A stretch of 19,356 nucleotides of DNA from Clostridiales bacterium (GTDB lineage Bacteria; Bacillota; Clostridia; Lachnospirales; Anaerotignaceae): contig JAHZAW010000005.1 of assembly GCA_019423725.1 (NCBI GenBank), positions 5,087-24,442 on the forward strand. The letters are read 5' to 3'. Of the stretch, positions 7,130 to 14,302 are shown piece by piece. The first letter of the stretch is position 1. Every line of letters begins with the position of its first letter. The notes below the pieces were generated by a model. The model made no database searches. It worked only from the letters and a program-made list of their open reading frames with translations, and was not told the DNA's origin. A program made the position numbers and the translations under genes.

Positions 7130-7491
7130 TCCCCCTTCTTATTTTTTTCACTGCTGTCAATGATTTTTTGCGCTACCTTGCCGGTGATGAAGAAACAAAC
7201 CACCGTTGAAACGATTATTATGGCGAATATTCCGAATATTTCGTCTTTGATCGCGGGGAAGCTGGTTATAAGGCTGGCTCCTACGGGTACGAAGGTTATG
7301 GTCATGATGCTGAGAAGAAAGTCAGCGGTCTCTTCTATCTGGTCCAGTTTTATGACCTTGAGACACAGAAGAACAAAAAGAAGGACCATGCCCCAGACAC
7401 TTGAGGGGACCGGCAGAGGGATCACTGCATGTAATACCTCACCAATGAGGGACAGTCCGATGATAATACCAAACTGCATAATATATTTCAT
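7126..7491 (-). CDS. lrgA: LrgA/CidA family holin-like protein
   Basis: Small membrane protein of 121 residues with four hydrophobic segments, the holin-like partner of LrgB. Visible family features: GLSLIGEVLHAVIPLPVPSS (N-terminal, with the conserved PLPxPSSVWGM), FLLSIMTITFVPVGASLI in the middle, and a charged C-terminal tail (KIIDSSEKNKKGE). GGAGG seven bases before the ATG at 7491 supports the start. The stop overlaps lrgB, so the two are translationally coupled. Whether the pair acts in lysis control or metabolite transport in this organism is not decided by sequence. Confidence 0.93.
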   Translation of the reverse strand: MKYIMQFGIIIGLSLIGEVLHAVIPLPVPSSVWGMVLLFVLLCLKVIKLDQIEETADFLLSIMTITFVPVGASLITSFPAIKDEIFGIFAIIIVSTVVCFFITGKVAQKIIDSSEKNKKGE

Positions 7492-7573
7492 AATAATGCC
7501 TCCTATACATAATACTAAAGCATTACTTAAGGGGCATTGCCATCTGCCCTGATAAAGTGTTGCCCTACCAATT

Positions 7574-7601
7574 ATTATATAGTATTGAACAAAAAAAACA
7601 A
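7574..7601 (-). promoter_or_regulatory. Probable lrgAB promoter
   Basis: On the minus strand TTGTTT (7601-7596) and TATAAT (7579-7574) with a 16-base spacer. The leader of about 75 bases contains a small inverted repeat, GGGCA/TGCCC at 7549-7545 and 7536-7532, of unknown role. The stretch 7602-7815 is AT-rich and holds no gene I can support. Confidence 0.45.
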
Positions 7602-7717
7602 CTTTTTTTTATAAAAACACAGCAAAGAGGCAGATTAAATTTATATTAAAAGGAATTTATATATAAATAATTGTGTAAAAAATACAGCGTTATCCTGCAT
7701 AAATATGGATGATTTCG

Positions 7718-7772
7718 GGCTTTTCCCAGCATGATGACAGAATAAAAGCCGGAAATATATGTATATTTTTTT
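7718..7772. other. Inverted repeats in an AT-rich gap between lrgA and the DUF4317 gene
   Basis: GGCTTTT (7718-7724) and AAAAGCC (7744-7750) form a 7-bp inverted repeat with a 19-base loop; just after it AAATATA (7753-7759) and TATATTT (7762-7768) form a second, followed by a T-run. On + this resembles a short structured transcript ending in a weak terminator, but no promoter was found. Could be incidental in AT-rich DNA. Confidence 0.2.
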
Positions 7773-7815
7773 ATTGTCATACAAGAGTGGCTCTGATATA
7801 TGATGAACAAGACAG

Positions 7816-7850
7816 TAAAAAAGAGCTCCGGTGCTGGCCACACCGGAGCA
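7816..7850 (-). terminator. Intrinsic terminator after the DUF4317 gene
   Basis: On the minus strand GCTCCGGTG (7849-7841) pairs with CACCGGAGC (7833-7825) around a 7-base loop, then TCTTTTTT. It begins just past the stop codon. Confidence 0.9.
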
Positions 7851-7854
7851 TTTA

Positions 7855-9099
7855 TCAAAGTTCAGTCTCGATTCCATTTATGACGGCGGTCTCGTCACCC
7901 TCTATTGGTATAACGATAAACCTTCTGCCATCTATTATTTTTGTTTCTATCTCCTCAGCCTTTTCAGCGCTCACATTAAGTACTATGCTGTCCCTTCCTT
8001 CATCGGTATCCCATGGCAGGGAAAGATCCGCAGACTTCGATTCCGCCTCTTCCAGCTTGGATTTTAATTCCACAACTTCTTTCTGAAGCTCAGCCTCACG
8101 CTGTTTTCTGGCATGATTTTCGAGGGCCTTTGTATCAACGATGTTTTCCACAACGGGAGGTTCGTCTCCAAATTCATCCTCGCAGGCCTTTTCTATTTTG
8201 TCGGCTGTTTCCTGGGATATAAATCCGTTTATCTTCATATTTTCAATGGTGTTCTTATCCAGGAGGACAGGTTCAGTGGAAAGGGAAGTGTCCTGTTCTG
8301 CTGCTATCTCACTTAGTGCCTGATGTATTCCTATGGCTATATCATCTGAATCATCCTCAGCCGCGATGGCTTTTACTATGGAAGAAAATGCTGTTTTTTC
8401 CTCGGCTGCCGTACGCTTTACTTTACAGCCGAATGTTTTTTCAGCAAAATCCCTATGGGGCTCCTTGGGTGTTTTGGTATAGAACATAAGGGAGTGGATG
8501 TCACTGCTCCTGTCGGTGAAGGCTGGGAATATGAATCCGTTTTCCGGCATTGATACTACCCAGTCCCTTATCCTGGGGCCTATCCTGTGTTCATCTTCTC
8601 TGTATCCAAGGGCAGCTTTTGTAAGTTCCACAGGACAGATGGAGCATATGAGATAATCATAAACTTCTTCGGACTCGTCAAGTTTATTGTTGTCATTGGT
8701 CTTAACTATAACGTCATAGGCATCATGGAAAAGAAGTATAAGATAGTTTCCGTCATAGTCATAGTTTTCGATTATGAGCTCGAAAAGTCTGTCGGCCAGG
8801 GCGTCGCTTTTAAGTTTGCTGTCCCTGAGGCCTAAAAGAAAGTTCTGGCGTCCTCCGGGGTTTTCTTCTTCGGGATTGAATTCCAGTTCCAGAAGGTTGT
8901 TTCCTATGGTGCCGGAAAGGGTCTTTTTTGCTATTTCAAGATATTTATAAAATTCATCGTCAGCAAGATTCAAAAAAGTTTCATTTATATTTACAAGTAT
9001 TTCCTTATGGGAATCCACATAACATCCACGCATTTTTGTAAAGGTACATTCACCCTTTTTCATCCTGCGTTTTAGTTCGAGGGTATCTTTTCTGTTCAT
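7855..9099 (-). CDS. DUF4317 domain protein, function unknown
   Basis: Soluble protein of 414 residues that matches the DUF4317 family common in Clostridia. Recognisable conserved stretches: MRGCYVDSHKEILVNINETF, YKYLEIAKKTLSGTIGNN, FLLGLRDSKLKSD, LLFHDAYDVIVKTNDNNKLDES, GYREDEHRIGPRIRDWVVSM and FPAFTDRSSDIHSLMFYT. A charged, probably coiled-coil segment rich in Glu, Lys and Gln spans about residues 325-360. No signal peptide or membrane segment is seen, and no catalytic motif I recognise. AAGG about 9 bases before the ATG supports the start. It is a single-gene unit with its own promoter and terminator, so the neighbours give no functional hint. The family call rests on memory of conserved motifs. 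Confidence 0.85.
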   Translation of the reverse strand: MNRKDTLELKRRMKKGECTFTKMRGCYVDSHKEILVNINETFLNLADDEFYKYLEIAKKTLSGTIGNNLLELEFNPEEENPGGRQNFLLGLRDSKLKSDALADRLFELIIENYDYDGNYLILLFHDAYDVIVKTNDNNKLDESEEVYDYLICSICPVELTKAALGYREDEHRIGPRIRDWVVSMPENGFIFPAFTDRSSDIHSLMFYTKTPKEPHRDFAEKTFGCKVKRTAAEEKTAFSSIVKAIAAEDDSDDIAIGIHQALSEIAAEQDTSLSTEPVLLDKNTIENMKINGFISQETADKIEKACEDEFGDEPPVVENIVDTKALENHARKQREAELQKEVVELKSKLEEAESKSADLSLPWDTDEGRDSIVLNVSAEKAEEIETKIIDGRRFIVIPIEGDETAVINGIETEL

Positions 9100-9150
9100 A
9101 TTTATTTTCCTTTCATAAAATCTGTTCTTTTATAAAAAATATTATTAAAT

Positions 9151-9179
9151 ATTATAAATTTAAAAGAGGATTACCGCAA
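9151..9179 (-). promoter_or_regulatory. Possible promoter of the DUF4317 gene
   Basis: On the minus strand TTGCGG (9179-9174) and TATAAT (9156-9151) with a 17-base spacer, about 50 bases upstream of the start. The surrounding DNA is very AT-rich, so the -10 alone would mean little. Confidence 0.45.
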
Positions 9180-9246
9180 GTGATATTATTTTTACATAAT
9201 ATTCCATAATCAATAATAAAAAAATCTCCAAAAGCCCCATAAATAC

Positions 9247-9275
9247 TTGATATCCTTAAATGTATGAGCATTTTA
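9247..9275 (+). promoter_or_regulatory. Possible forespore-type (sigma-G/F-like) promoter of spoIVB
   Basis: CATTTTA at 9269-9275 fits the CATnnTA -10 of sigma-G promoters and TTGATA at 9247-9252 is a partial -35, 16 bases upstream. spoIVB is forespore-expressed in Bacillus subtilis, which makes such a promoter expected. The match is weak. Confidence 0.25.
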
Positions 9276-9317
9276 ATCATTCCCAGTATATCTTTATGTC
9301 CCAAAGGTTAAATTAAA

Positions 9318-9344
9318 TTTTGCGGAAGATGTTTTTTCGCAAAA
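9318..9344 (+). repeat. Inverted repeat just upstream of spoIVB start
   Basis: TTTTGCG (9318-9324) and CGCAAAA (9338-9344) can pair, extendable inwards by GAA/TTT with one G-U. In RNA it would form a hairpin ending a few bases before the possible start codons. It could be an operator or affect translation. Confidence 0.35.
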
Positions 9345-9360
9345 GCAGGTGTTCAGGGAA

Positions 9361-10452
9361 GTGAGATCTTTGAAAAAAGCTGGGAAAATTTGTTTATTTT
9401 CTGTATTTACAGCGGCAGTAATGTCTTTCTTTCCGGTCTCTCTGAACGGGCAGGAAAGCGAGGCCGCTCCTGCTGCTGCCGTCACTGGGGAGGAAAGGAT
9501 GCTCATACCTGGAGGCCAGGCTGTGGGCATAACTCTGGAAAGTGACGGAGTTCTGGTACTGGGGACTGGAAATGTTACAGGAAGCGATAAACACATATAT
9601 TCTCCGGCACAGCAGCTTTTAAAGGAAGGAGATATAATCCTTGAGGCTGATGGAGTATATGTAAATGACAAGGAAGCCCTTGAGGCAGCCATAAGAAACA
9701 GCGATGATACCCTCGAACTTACGGTAGTAAGGGATGATGATAAGGTAGATGTCACGCTGAATCCGGTCAGATGCCTGGAGGACGGGAGCAACAAAATAGG
9801 AGTATGGGTAAGGGACAGCACACAGGGCATAGGAACACTGACATATATAGATCCTGAAGACTCAAGCTTTGGAGCTCTTGGACATGGTGTATATGACACT
9901 GACACAGGAAAGCTTATGGCTTTAAAAAGCGGAAATCTGGTAGAGAGCAATATAACAGGCGTTAAAAGAAGTGAGAAAGGTTCGCCGGGAGAACTTACGG
10001 GAGTACTGGATAAATCAACAGTGCTTGGAGACATAGCGGAAAACAACGAGTGCGGCATATACGGCACGATCAATGAGGAAACCGCGGAATGTCTTGATGA
10101 TGAGTATGATATTTACGGCGAATATGGCGAAGCTCTTCCTGTGGCTTCAGCTGAAGAAGTAAAAACAGGAGATGCTGTCATACTGTGTACTGACAGCGAA
10201 GGAAACAGGGGCCAGTATGAAATACAGATAGAAAGCGTTGATCTGGACCATACCGACGATGATAAAGGCCTTGTCATAAGGATAACCGATGACAGGCTCA
10301 AGGACACTGCAGGAGGTATAGTACAGGGCATGAGCGGCTCGCCGATTATACAGGATGGAAAGATAGTTGGTGCAGTGACCCATGTATTCATAAAGGAGCC
10401 TGATAAGGGATATGGCATATTTATAGAAAATATGCTTAAGAACGATCTTTAA
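9361..10452 (+). CDS. spoIVB: SpoIVB peptidase (S55 family), stage IV sporulation
   Basis: Forespore-secreted serine peptidase that triggers pro-sigma-K processing across the intermembrane space during sporulation. About 363 residues: an N-terminal hydrophobic anchor (ICLFSVFTAAVMSFF), a PDZ domain (about 45-130, with LLKEGDIILEADGVYVNDKE), then the S55 peptidase domain with the catalytic His in GALGHGVYD and the catalytic Ser in GMSGSPIIQDGKIVGAVTHV. Start is uncertain: GTG 9349 has no ribosome site, GTG 9361 has AGGTG 9 bases upstream, and TTG 9370 has AGGGA 10 bases upstream. In many Clostridia spo0A follows spoIVB; here a hairpin and a MerR gene follow instead. Confidence 0.94.
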   Translation: MRSLKKAGKICLFSVFTAAVMSFFPVSLNGQESEAAPAAAVTGEERMLIPGGQAVGITLESDGVLVLGTGNVTGSDKHIYSPAQQLLKEGDIILEADGVYVNDKEALEAAIRNSDDTLELTVVRDDDKVDVTLNPVRCLEDGSNKIGVWVRDSTQGIGTLTYIDPEDSSFGALGHGVYDTDTGKLMALKSGNLVESNITGVKRSEKGSPGELTGVLDKSTVLGDIAENNECGIYGTINEETAECLDDEYDIYGEYGEALPVASAEEVKTGDAVILCTDSEGNRGQYEIQIESVDLDHTDDDKGLVIRITDDRLKDTAGGIVQGMSGSPIIQDGKIVGAVTHVFIKEPDKGYGIFIENMLKNDL

Positions 10453-10460
10453 AAACACAT

Positions 10461-10490
10461 TAAAAAGGGGCGGTAAAACCGCCCTTACAT
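10461..10490. terminator. Hairpin after spoIVB, probable terminator
   Basis: GGGCGGT (10468-10474) pairs with ACCGCCC (10478-10484) with a 3-base loop. On + the trailing T-run is poor (TTACAT); on - it is followed by CTTTTT, so it would terminate minus-strand transcription better than spoIVB. Confidence 0.55.
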
Positions 10491-10501
10491 ATATAAACCT
10501 C

Positions 10502-10530
10502 TTGTGGGATGCTATAAGATTTATTATAAT
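10502..10530 (+). promoter_or_regulatory. Promoter of the MerR-family regulator gene
   Basis: TTGTGG (10502-10507) and TATAAT (10525-10530) with a 17-base spacer, ending 26 bases before the chosen start codon. MerR activator targets usually have a 19-base spacer, so this unit is not an obvious self-target. Confidence 0.55.
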
Positions 10531-10556
10531 CTAATAAAACGGGAGGGGTGAGTAAA

Positions 10557-11357
10557 GTGACAAAAGATCTGTATACCATAGGTGAGACCGCAAAACTTCT
10601 GGGAGTGTCTACCCAGACGTTGAGATTTTATGATAAAAAGAAAATACTCAGTCCCGTTTACATAGATGCTGAAACAGGCTACCGTTATTATTCCTATAAG
10701 CAGTTTCATATTATAGACAGGATAAAATATCTACAGAGTTTTGGACTGTCCCTTGATGAGATAGCCGCCATAATAAGGGAGGGTACGGTAGATGGACTCA
10801 TGCCGTTTTTATATAAGCAGAAAAAGAATCTTTTTGACGAGATACAGAAGGCCCAGGAAAAGATAAGGGATATCGACTGGTACATAAATTATTTTTCTTA
10901 TTTGAAAAATGACGGCTCAGAGATGTTTATTTACCGCATACATCAGGAGAAGAGATATCTGCTAAAGGTGCCGGTATATAAAAATGATGAGCTTTCGGAT
11001 ATGGAGATAAGGCTTGCGGCGGTAAAGGCTATGCCGGAGTATTCAAATCTGCATTACAGAAGACTATACGGATATAAAATAGAATATGATGGTTTGATAA
11101 ACAGAAAATTTGAGCCTTATTCATATTTTATATATTTAAGGAAGGACCCGGGATTCAGGTCGGAAAAATTTGACCTGCTGCCGGAGGGTGACTATATATG
11201 TTTCAGAACTCCTATACTTAAAGAAGAATGGGAGACTGATATATTGAAAAATTATTTTTCAGGGCTCCCCAAACCAAGACTGGCTGTGGCGCTTGAATTT
11301 GAGGATAATCTTGTCGACTGGTCAGACGCCATGTATGAAGTACAGATACTTATATAA
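10557..11357 (+). CDS. MerR-family transcriptional regulator with C-terminal effector domain (BmrR/TipA-like)
   Basis: DNA-binding regulator of 266 residues. The N-terminus is a MerR winged helix: LYTIGETAKLLGVSTQTLRF then YDKKKILSP and TGYRYYSYKQF, with the second half of the recognition region at FGLSLDEIAAIIREG. A helical linker (about 75-115, QKKNLFDEIQKAQEKIRDI) would be the dimerisation coil. The remaining 150 residues resemble the GyrI-like/effector-binding domain of BmrR-type drug sensors, though this half is diverged. GGGAGGGG lies 8 bases before the GTG at 10557, which is preferred over the GTG at 10548 that overlaps the ribosome site. It is monocistronic; the only exporter in the window (MATE) is over 4 kb away, so its target is unknown. 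Confidence 0.88.
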   Translation: MTKDLYTIGETAKLLGVSTQTLRFYDKKKILSPVYIDAETGYRYYSYKQFHIIDRIKYLQSFGLSLDEIAAIIREGTVDGLMPFLYKQKKNLFDEIQKAQEKIRDIDWYINYFSYLKNDGSEMFIYRIHQEKRYLLKVPVYKNDELSDMEIRLAAVKAMPEYSNLHYRRLYGYKIEYDGLINRKFEPYSYFIYLRKDPGFRSEKFDLLPEGDYICFRTPILKEEWETDILKNYFSGLPKPRLAVALEFEDNLVDWSDAMYEVQILI

Positions 11358-11390
11358 AATATAAATTGAAAATATAAATCTAAAAATACG

Positions 11391-11418
11391 AAAAGACCGA
11401 TCTAACCGGTCTTTTTTT
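11391..11418 (+). terminator. Intrinsic terminator after the MerR gene
   Basis: AAAAGACCG (11391-11399) pairs with CGGTCTTTT (11407-11415) around a 7-base loop, followed by TTT. Confidence 0.88.
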
Positions 11419-11420
11419 AA

Positions 11421-11467
11421 TTTTGTTAACAAAAAATATTGACATTATTCTTAGTATAACGTTTAGG
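11421..11467 (+). promoter_or_regulatory. Promoter/operator region of the sulfur amino acid operon
   Basis: A perfect 14-base palindrome TTTTGTTAACAAAA lies at 11421-11434, directly before a consensus -35 TTGACA (11439-11444). The -10 is poor: at 17 bases the hexamer is TTTAGG, at 19 bases TAGGAT. A weak -10 often goes with activator dependence; the palindrome could be a repressor or activator site. Exact promoter uncertain. Confidence 0.4.
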
Positions 11468-11548
11468 ATTAAATACAAGAAAAGAATAGAAGCTTTTATA
11501 TCTTTTGTGTTTATATCTCAAATCATCATTTTTAACATTGCCGTTTAG

Positions 11549-11618
11549 AAAAGGCCAAGTCTGAACAGCGGTATAACACAGGCGCTTTTGGACCACCGGA
11601 CTGGGCGGTAAAATTCAG
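11549..11618 (+). promoter_or_regulatory. Structured leader RNA of the sulfur amino acid operon, class unknown
   Basis: AAAAGGCC (11549-11556) can pair with GGCGCTTTT (11581-11589, one bulged G). ACCG (11595-11598) can pair with CGGT at 11606-11609 or at 11569-11572. CTGAA (11561-11565) can pair with TTCAG (11614-11618) and AGTC (11558-11561) with GACT (11599-11602). These overlapping options just before the ribosome site look like a cis-regulatory RNA. No SAM-I, T-box or glycine riboswitch core is present and no terminator lies before the gene. Pairings were found by eye. Confidence 0.35.
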
Positions 11619-11642
11619 CTTATTTATTCGGAGGTGTTTAAA

Positions 11643-12821
11643 TTGTATAGTGAAGATACAGAGATATTATATAAGGGTGCGGAGCTTAAAAAGGAGATAA
11701 TAAACCCGGACTGTCCGCCCATATATTTTTCTACTGCCTGTGCTGTCAGAGACATGGACGATTATGATTTTGCCAATGGCGGCGGAAAGTATTTTTATAA
11801 CAGGACGGCCGCACCAAACAGAGATATGCTTGCCGAGGCTGTAAGCTACCTGGAAGGCGGAGAAGATACCATAATCACTTCATCGGGTATGGCTGCCATT
11901 TCCACCACTATACTTTCTCTTTTAAGTAAAGGTGACAGGATACTTATCAGCAAGGCTGTATATGGAGAGACCATAGAACTTCTTGAAAATCTGCTATCAA
12001 AATTCGGGATCACAGCGGATTTCGTTGATTTTACGGATATTGAAAGCGTAAAGAAGGCCGTTACTCCTCAGACAAAAATACTTTATACAGAAATAATAAG
12101 CAATCCCCTTATCAATGTGGTGGATATAGACGCCATAACAGAGATAGCTAAGAAAAATGGAGCTCTCACTGTGGTCGACAGTACGTTTACAACACCCTTT
12201 GCCATAAAGCCCCTGGAACATGGAGCTGATATAGTTATCCACTCTATGACAAAGTTCTTTGGAGGCCACAGTGATATAACAGCGGGAGCCATAACATCAT
12301 CAAAGGAGATTATCAAAAAAATAACCCCCAATTTCCTGCTCCTTGGATGCTGTCTTGACCCTAACAGTGCATGGCTGGCCTTAAGGAGCATTAGGACCAT
12401 GAAGCTCAGAGTTGAGAGACAGATGGAAAATGCCGATAAGATCGCCCATGCACTGGCTGCTGATCCCAGGGTAAAATATGTAAACTATCCTTCTCTTGAG
12501 TATCATCCCCAGCATGAGCTGGCTGAGAGGCTGCTTACAAAGGGCTGCGGTCCCATGCTAAGCTTCAGGGTAGAGGATGACAGAGAAAAGGTAAACGAGT
12601 TTATCAGAAGTCTTAAAATAATCAAATATCTTGGAACATTAGGCGGATACAGGACATCTCTTGCCCATCCTGCCACAGCTTTCAGAAATGAGTTCACTCC
12701 TGAAAAACTTAAAGAAATGGGCATGGAGGAAGGACTTATAAGAATTTCAACGGGAATTGAAGACGCTGATGATATAATAAACGATATCAAAACAGCCCTT
12801 GATGTTTTCGGAAAATCATAA
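11643..12821 (+). CDS. Cys/Met metabolism PLP-dependent lyase or synthase
   Basis: Fold-type I PLP enzyme of the cystathionine gamma-synthase/gamma-lyase/methionine gamma-lyase family, about 392 residues, cytoplasmic. Visible: YNR near residue 55 (phosphate-binding Arg and Tyr), SSGMAAIS (cofactor loop), VVDSTFTTP (Asp to the pyridine nitrogen), HSMTKFFGGHSD with the PLP Lys at about 204, and RISTGIED (carboxylate-binding Arg). The usual NPT after the YxR segment reads APN, and the SLGGxESL region reads TLGGYRTSLAHPA, so it belongs to a divergent subgroup; which reaction it runs is not decided. GTG 11634 overlaps GGAGG; the TTG at 11643 is 8 bases after it and is preferred. Its operon partners point to homocysteine/methionine chemistry. 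Confidence 0.87.
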   Translation: MYSEDTEILYKGAELKKEIINPDCPPIYFSTACAVRDMDDYDFANGGGKYFYNRTAAPNRDMLAEAVSYLEGGEDTIITSSGMAAISTTILSLLSKGDRILISKAVYGETIELLENLLSKFGITADFVDFTDIESVKKAVTPQTKILYTEIISNPLINVVDIDAITEIAKKNGALTVVDSTFTTPFAIKPLEHGADIVIHSMTKFFGGHSDITAGAITSSKEIIKKITPNFLLLGCCLDPNSAWLALRSIRTMKLRVERQMENADKIAHALAADPRVKYVNYPSLEYHPQHELAERLLTKGCGPMLSFRVEDDREKVNEFIRSLKIIKYLGTLGGYRTSLAHPATAFRNEFTPEKLKEMGMEEGLIRISTGIEDADDIINDIKTALDVFGKS

Positions 12822-12855
12822 AGCAGCAGTTTTAGCTTAAAATGGAGGAAGGAAA

Positions 12856-14289
12856 ATGGATACTATACTTAATAATATACTGATAGTTATTCAGGCCATA
12901 TCGGAATTTATGTGGGGCACTCCTATGACAATAGCCCTTGTTGGTACTGGTCTTTATCTTACAATAAAATTTAAAGGAAGATACATAACAAAAATCAAAT
13001 TTCACTTCCAGAACACATATGGAAAGATGTTTAAAAAGGGCGAAGGAGAAGGAAGCGTTTCCGGTTTCGCCGCAGCCTGTACGGCCATGGCTAATACCAT
13101 CGGTGTAGGAAACATCGGAGGTGTTGCCACAGCTATAACCATGGGAGGTCCCGGAGCAGTATTCTGGATGTGGATATCAGGACTTCTTGGTATGTCAACA
13201 AAGGCCTGTGAGATAATCCTTGGCCAGAGATACAGGGTAAAATTCGATAAATCCAAGGACGAGTATTTATGTGACCGTTCATTCGTTATGAAAAATGCCC
13301 TTGGCTGGAAAACAGGAGCTGTAATACTTGCTGTGTTCTGCTTTATGTTTGGACCCTGGACATGCTGTGTTCAGACAGAGTCTCTTACAAGCTCACTTTA
13401 TGAAGGATTTGGCATCGACCCTAAGATCTCCATCATCATAATGGGTATAACATGCTTTGTAACAATAGCTGGAGGTCTTAAGAGGATATCAGCAGTTATG
13501 GAAAAAACAGTACCTTTTATGGCAATGGCATATATCATTGCTGGTATCGGCATTCTCATAATGTTTATTGATAAAGTTCCCTATGCTTTTGCATTAATAT
13601 TCAAGAGCGCATTCACACCCATGGCTGGTGTTGGAGGATTTGCAGGAGCAACAGTAAGAGATGCCTTAAGATATGGTATCGCCAGAGGACTTTACTCTAA
13701 CGACGCCGGAACAGGATACGGTATCGTTGCCCACGCATCAGGCAAAACAGACCATCCTGTACGCCAGTCATCATGGGGATGGGGAGAAGTTTTCCTTGAT
13801 ACTATCGCTGTATGTTCAGTTACAGCAGTTTCAATAATCATCACAAACGTATACATTGATTACCCTGATGTTACAAGTGCTCAGCTTACAACAGTGGCAT
13901 TCAAGGTTGCCTACGGCAGATTTGGCGGATACTTTATGGCCATAGCAACTACAATATTTGTATGGACAACTATCGTAGGTATGTATTATTCTTGTACTAA
14001 GTCTATAGACTATGCTTTTGGCGATACAAAGGCAAATAAGATAGCTACACCTATATATATGGTATACTATATGCTTCCCTGCCTGTTCTTCTATAACATT
14101 GAGGCAGACCTTCTCTGGGCGGCAACAGACCTTATAAGCGCAATGTATGTAGTTATAACGCTCATATTCATCTACGCCAAGAGAAAAGAAATATTCAGGC
14201 TTTACAATGACTTCTGGGATAGATTCATACCCGCTATAAAGAGGGGAGAACATCCTGAACCAGTTGCATACGAGACCATTGAAAAATGA
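12856..14289 (+). CDS. AGCS-family sodium:amino acid symporter
   Basis: Membrane importer of the alanine/glycine:cation symporter family, 477 residues with about ten or more hydrophobic segments. Signatures: GFAAACTAMANTIGVGNIGG (about 70-90), GGPGAVFWMWISGLLGMSTK, and ARGLYSNDAGTGYGIVAHAS, all diagnostic for AGCS. GGAGGAAGGA just before the ATG gives a strong ribosome site. Family members usually carry Ala or Gly with Na+; here it lies between a Cys/Met-type PLP enzyme and a homocysteine methyltransferase, so a sulfur amino acid or S-methylmethionine is a reasonable alternative substrate, by context only. It starts 34 bases after the PLP gene and ends 13 bases before the methyltransferase gene. 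Confidence 0.93.
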   Translation: MDTILNNILIVIQAISEFMWGTPMTIALVGTGLYLTIKFKGRYITKIKFHFQNTYGKMFKKGEGEGSVSGFAAACTAMANTIGVGNIGGVATAITMGGPGAVFWMWISGLLGMSTKACEIILGQRYRVKFDKSKDEYLCDRSFVMKNALGWKTGAVILAVFCFMFGPWTCCVQTESLTSSLYEGFGIDPKISIIIMGITCFVTIAGGLKRISAVMEKTVPFMAMAYIIAGIGILIMFIDKVPYAFALIFKSAFTPMAGVGGFAGATVRDALRYGIARGLYSNDAGTGYGIVAHASGKTDHPVRQSSWGWGEVFLDTIAVCSVTAVSIIITNVYIDYPDVTSAQLTTVAFKVAYGRFGGYFMAIATTIFVWTTIVGMYYSCTKSIDYAFGDTKANKIATPIYMVYYMLPCLFFYNIEADLLWAATDLISAMYVVITLIFIYAKRKEIFRLYNDFWDRFIPAIKRGEHPEPVAYETIEK

Positions 14290-14302
14290 AAGGAAATATG
14301 AT

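Noticed and set aside
7641..7877. Minus-strand open frame of 78 residues
   Set aside because: It runs through the terminator and end of the DUF4317 gene, has no ribosome site and has a composition expected of AT-rich intergenic DNA.
9294..10073. Long open frame of 259 residues on the minus strand opposite spoIVB
   Set aside because: Ser/Pro-rich shadow frame overlapping a clear SpoIVB gene; no ribosome site or family resemblance.
11445..11642. SAM-I riboswitch, methionine T-box or glycine riboswitch before the sulfur amino acid operon
   Set aside because: No S-box core, no T-box AGGGTGGNACCGCG sequence, no terminator before the gene, and no glycine-aptamer core could be found.
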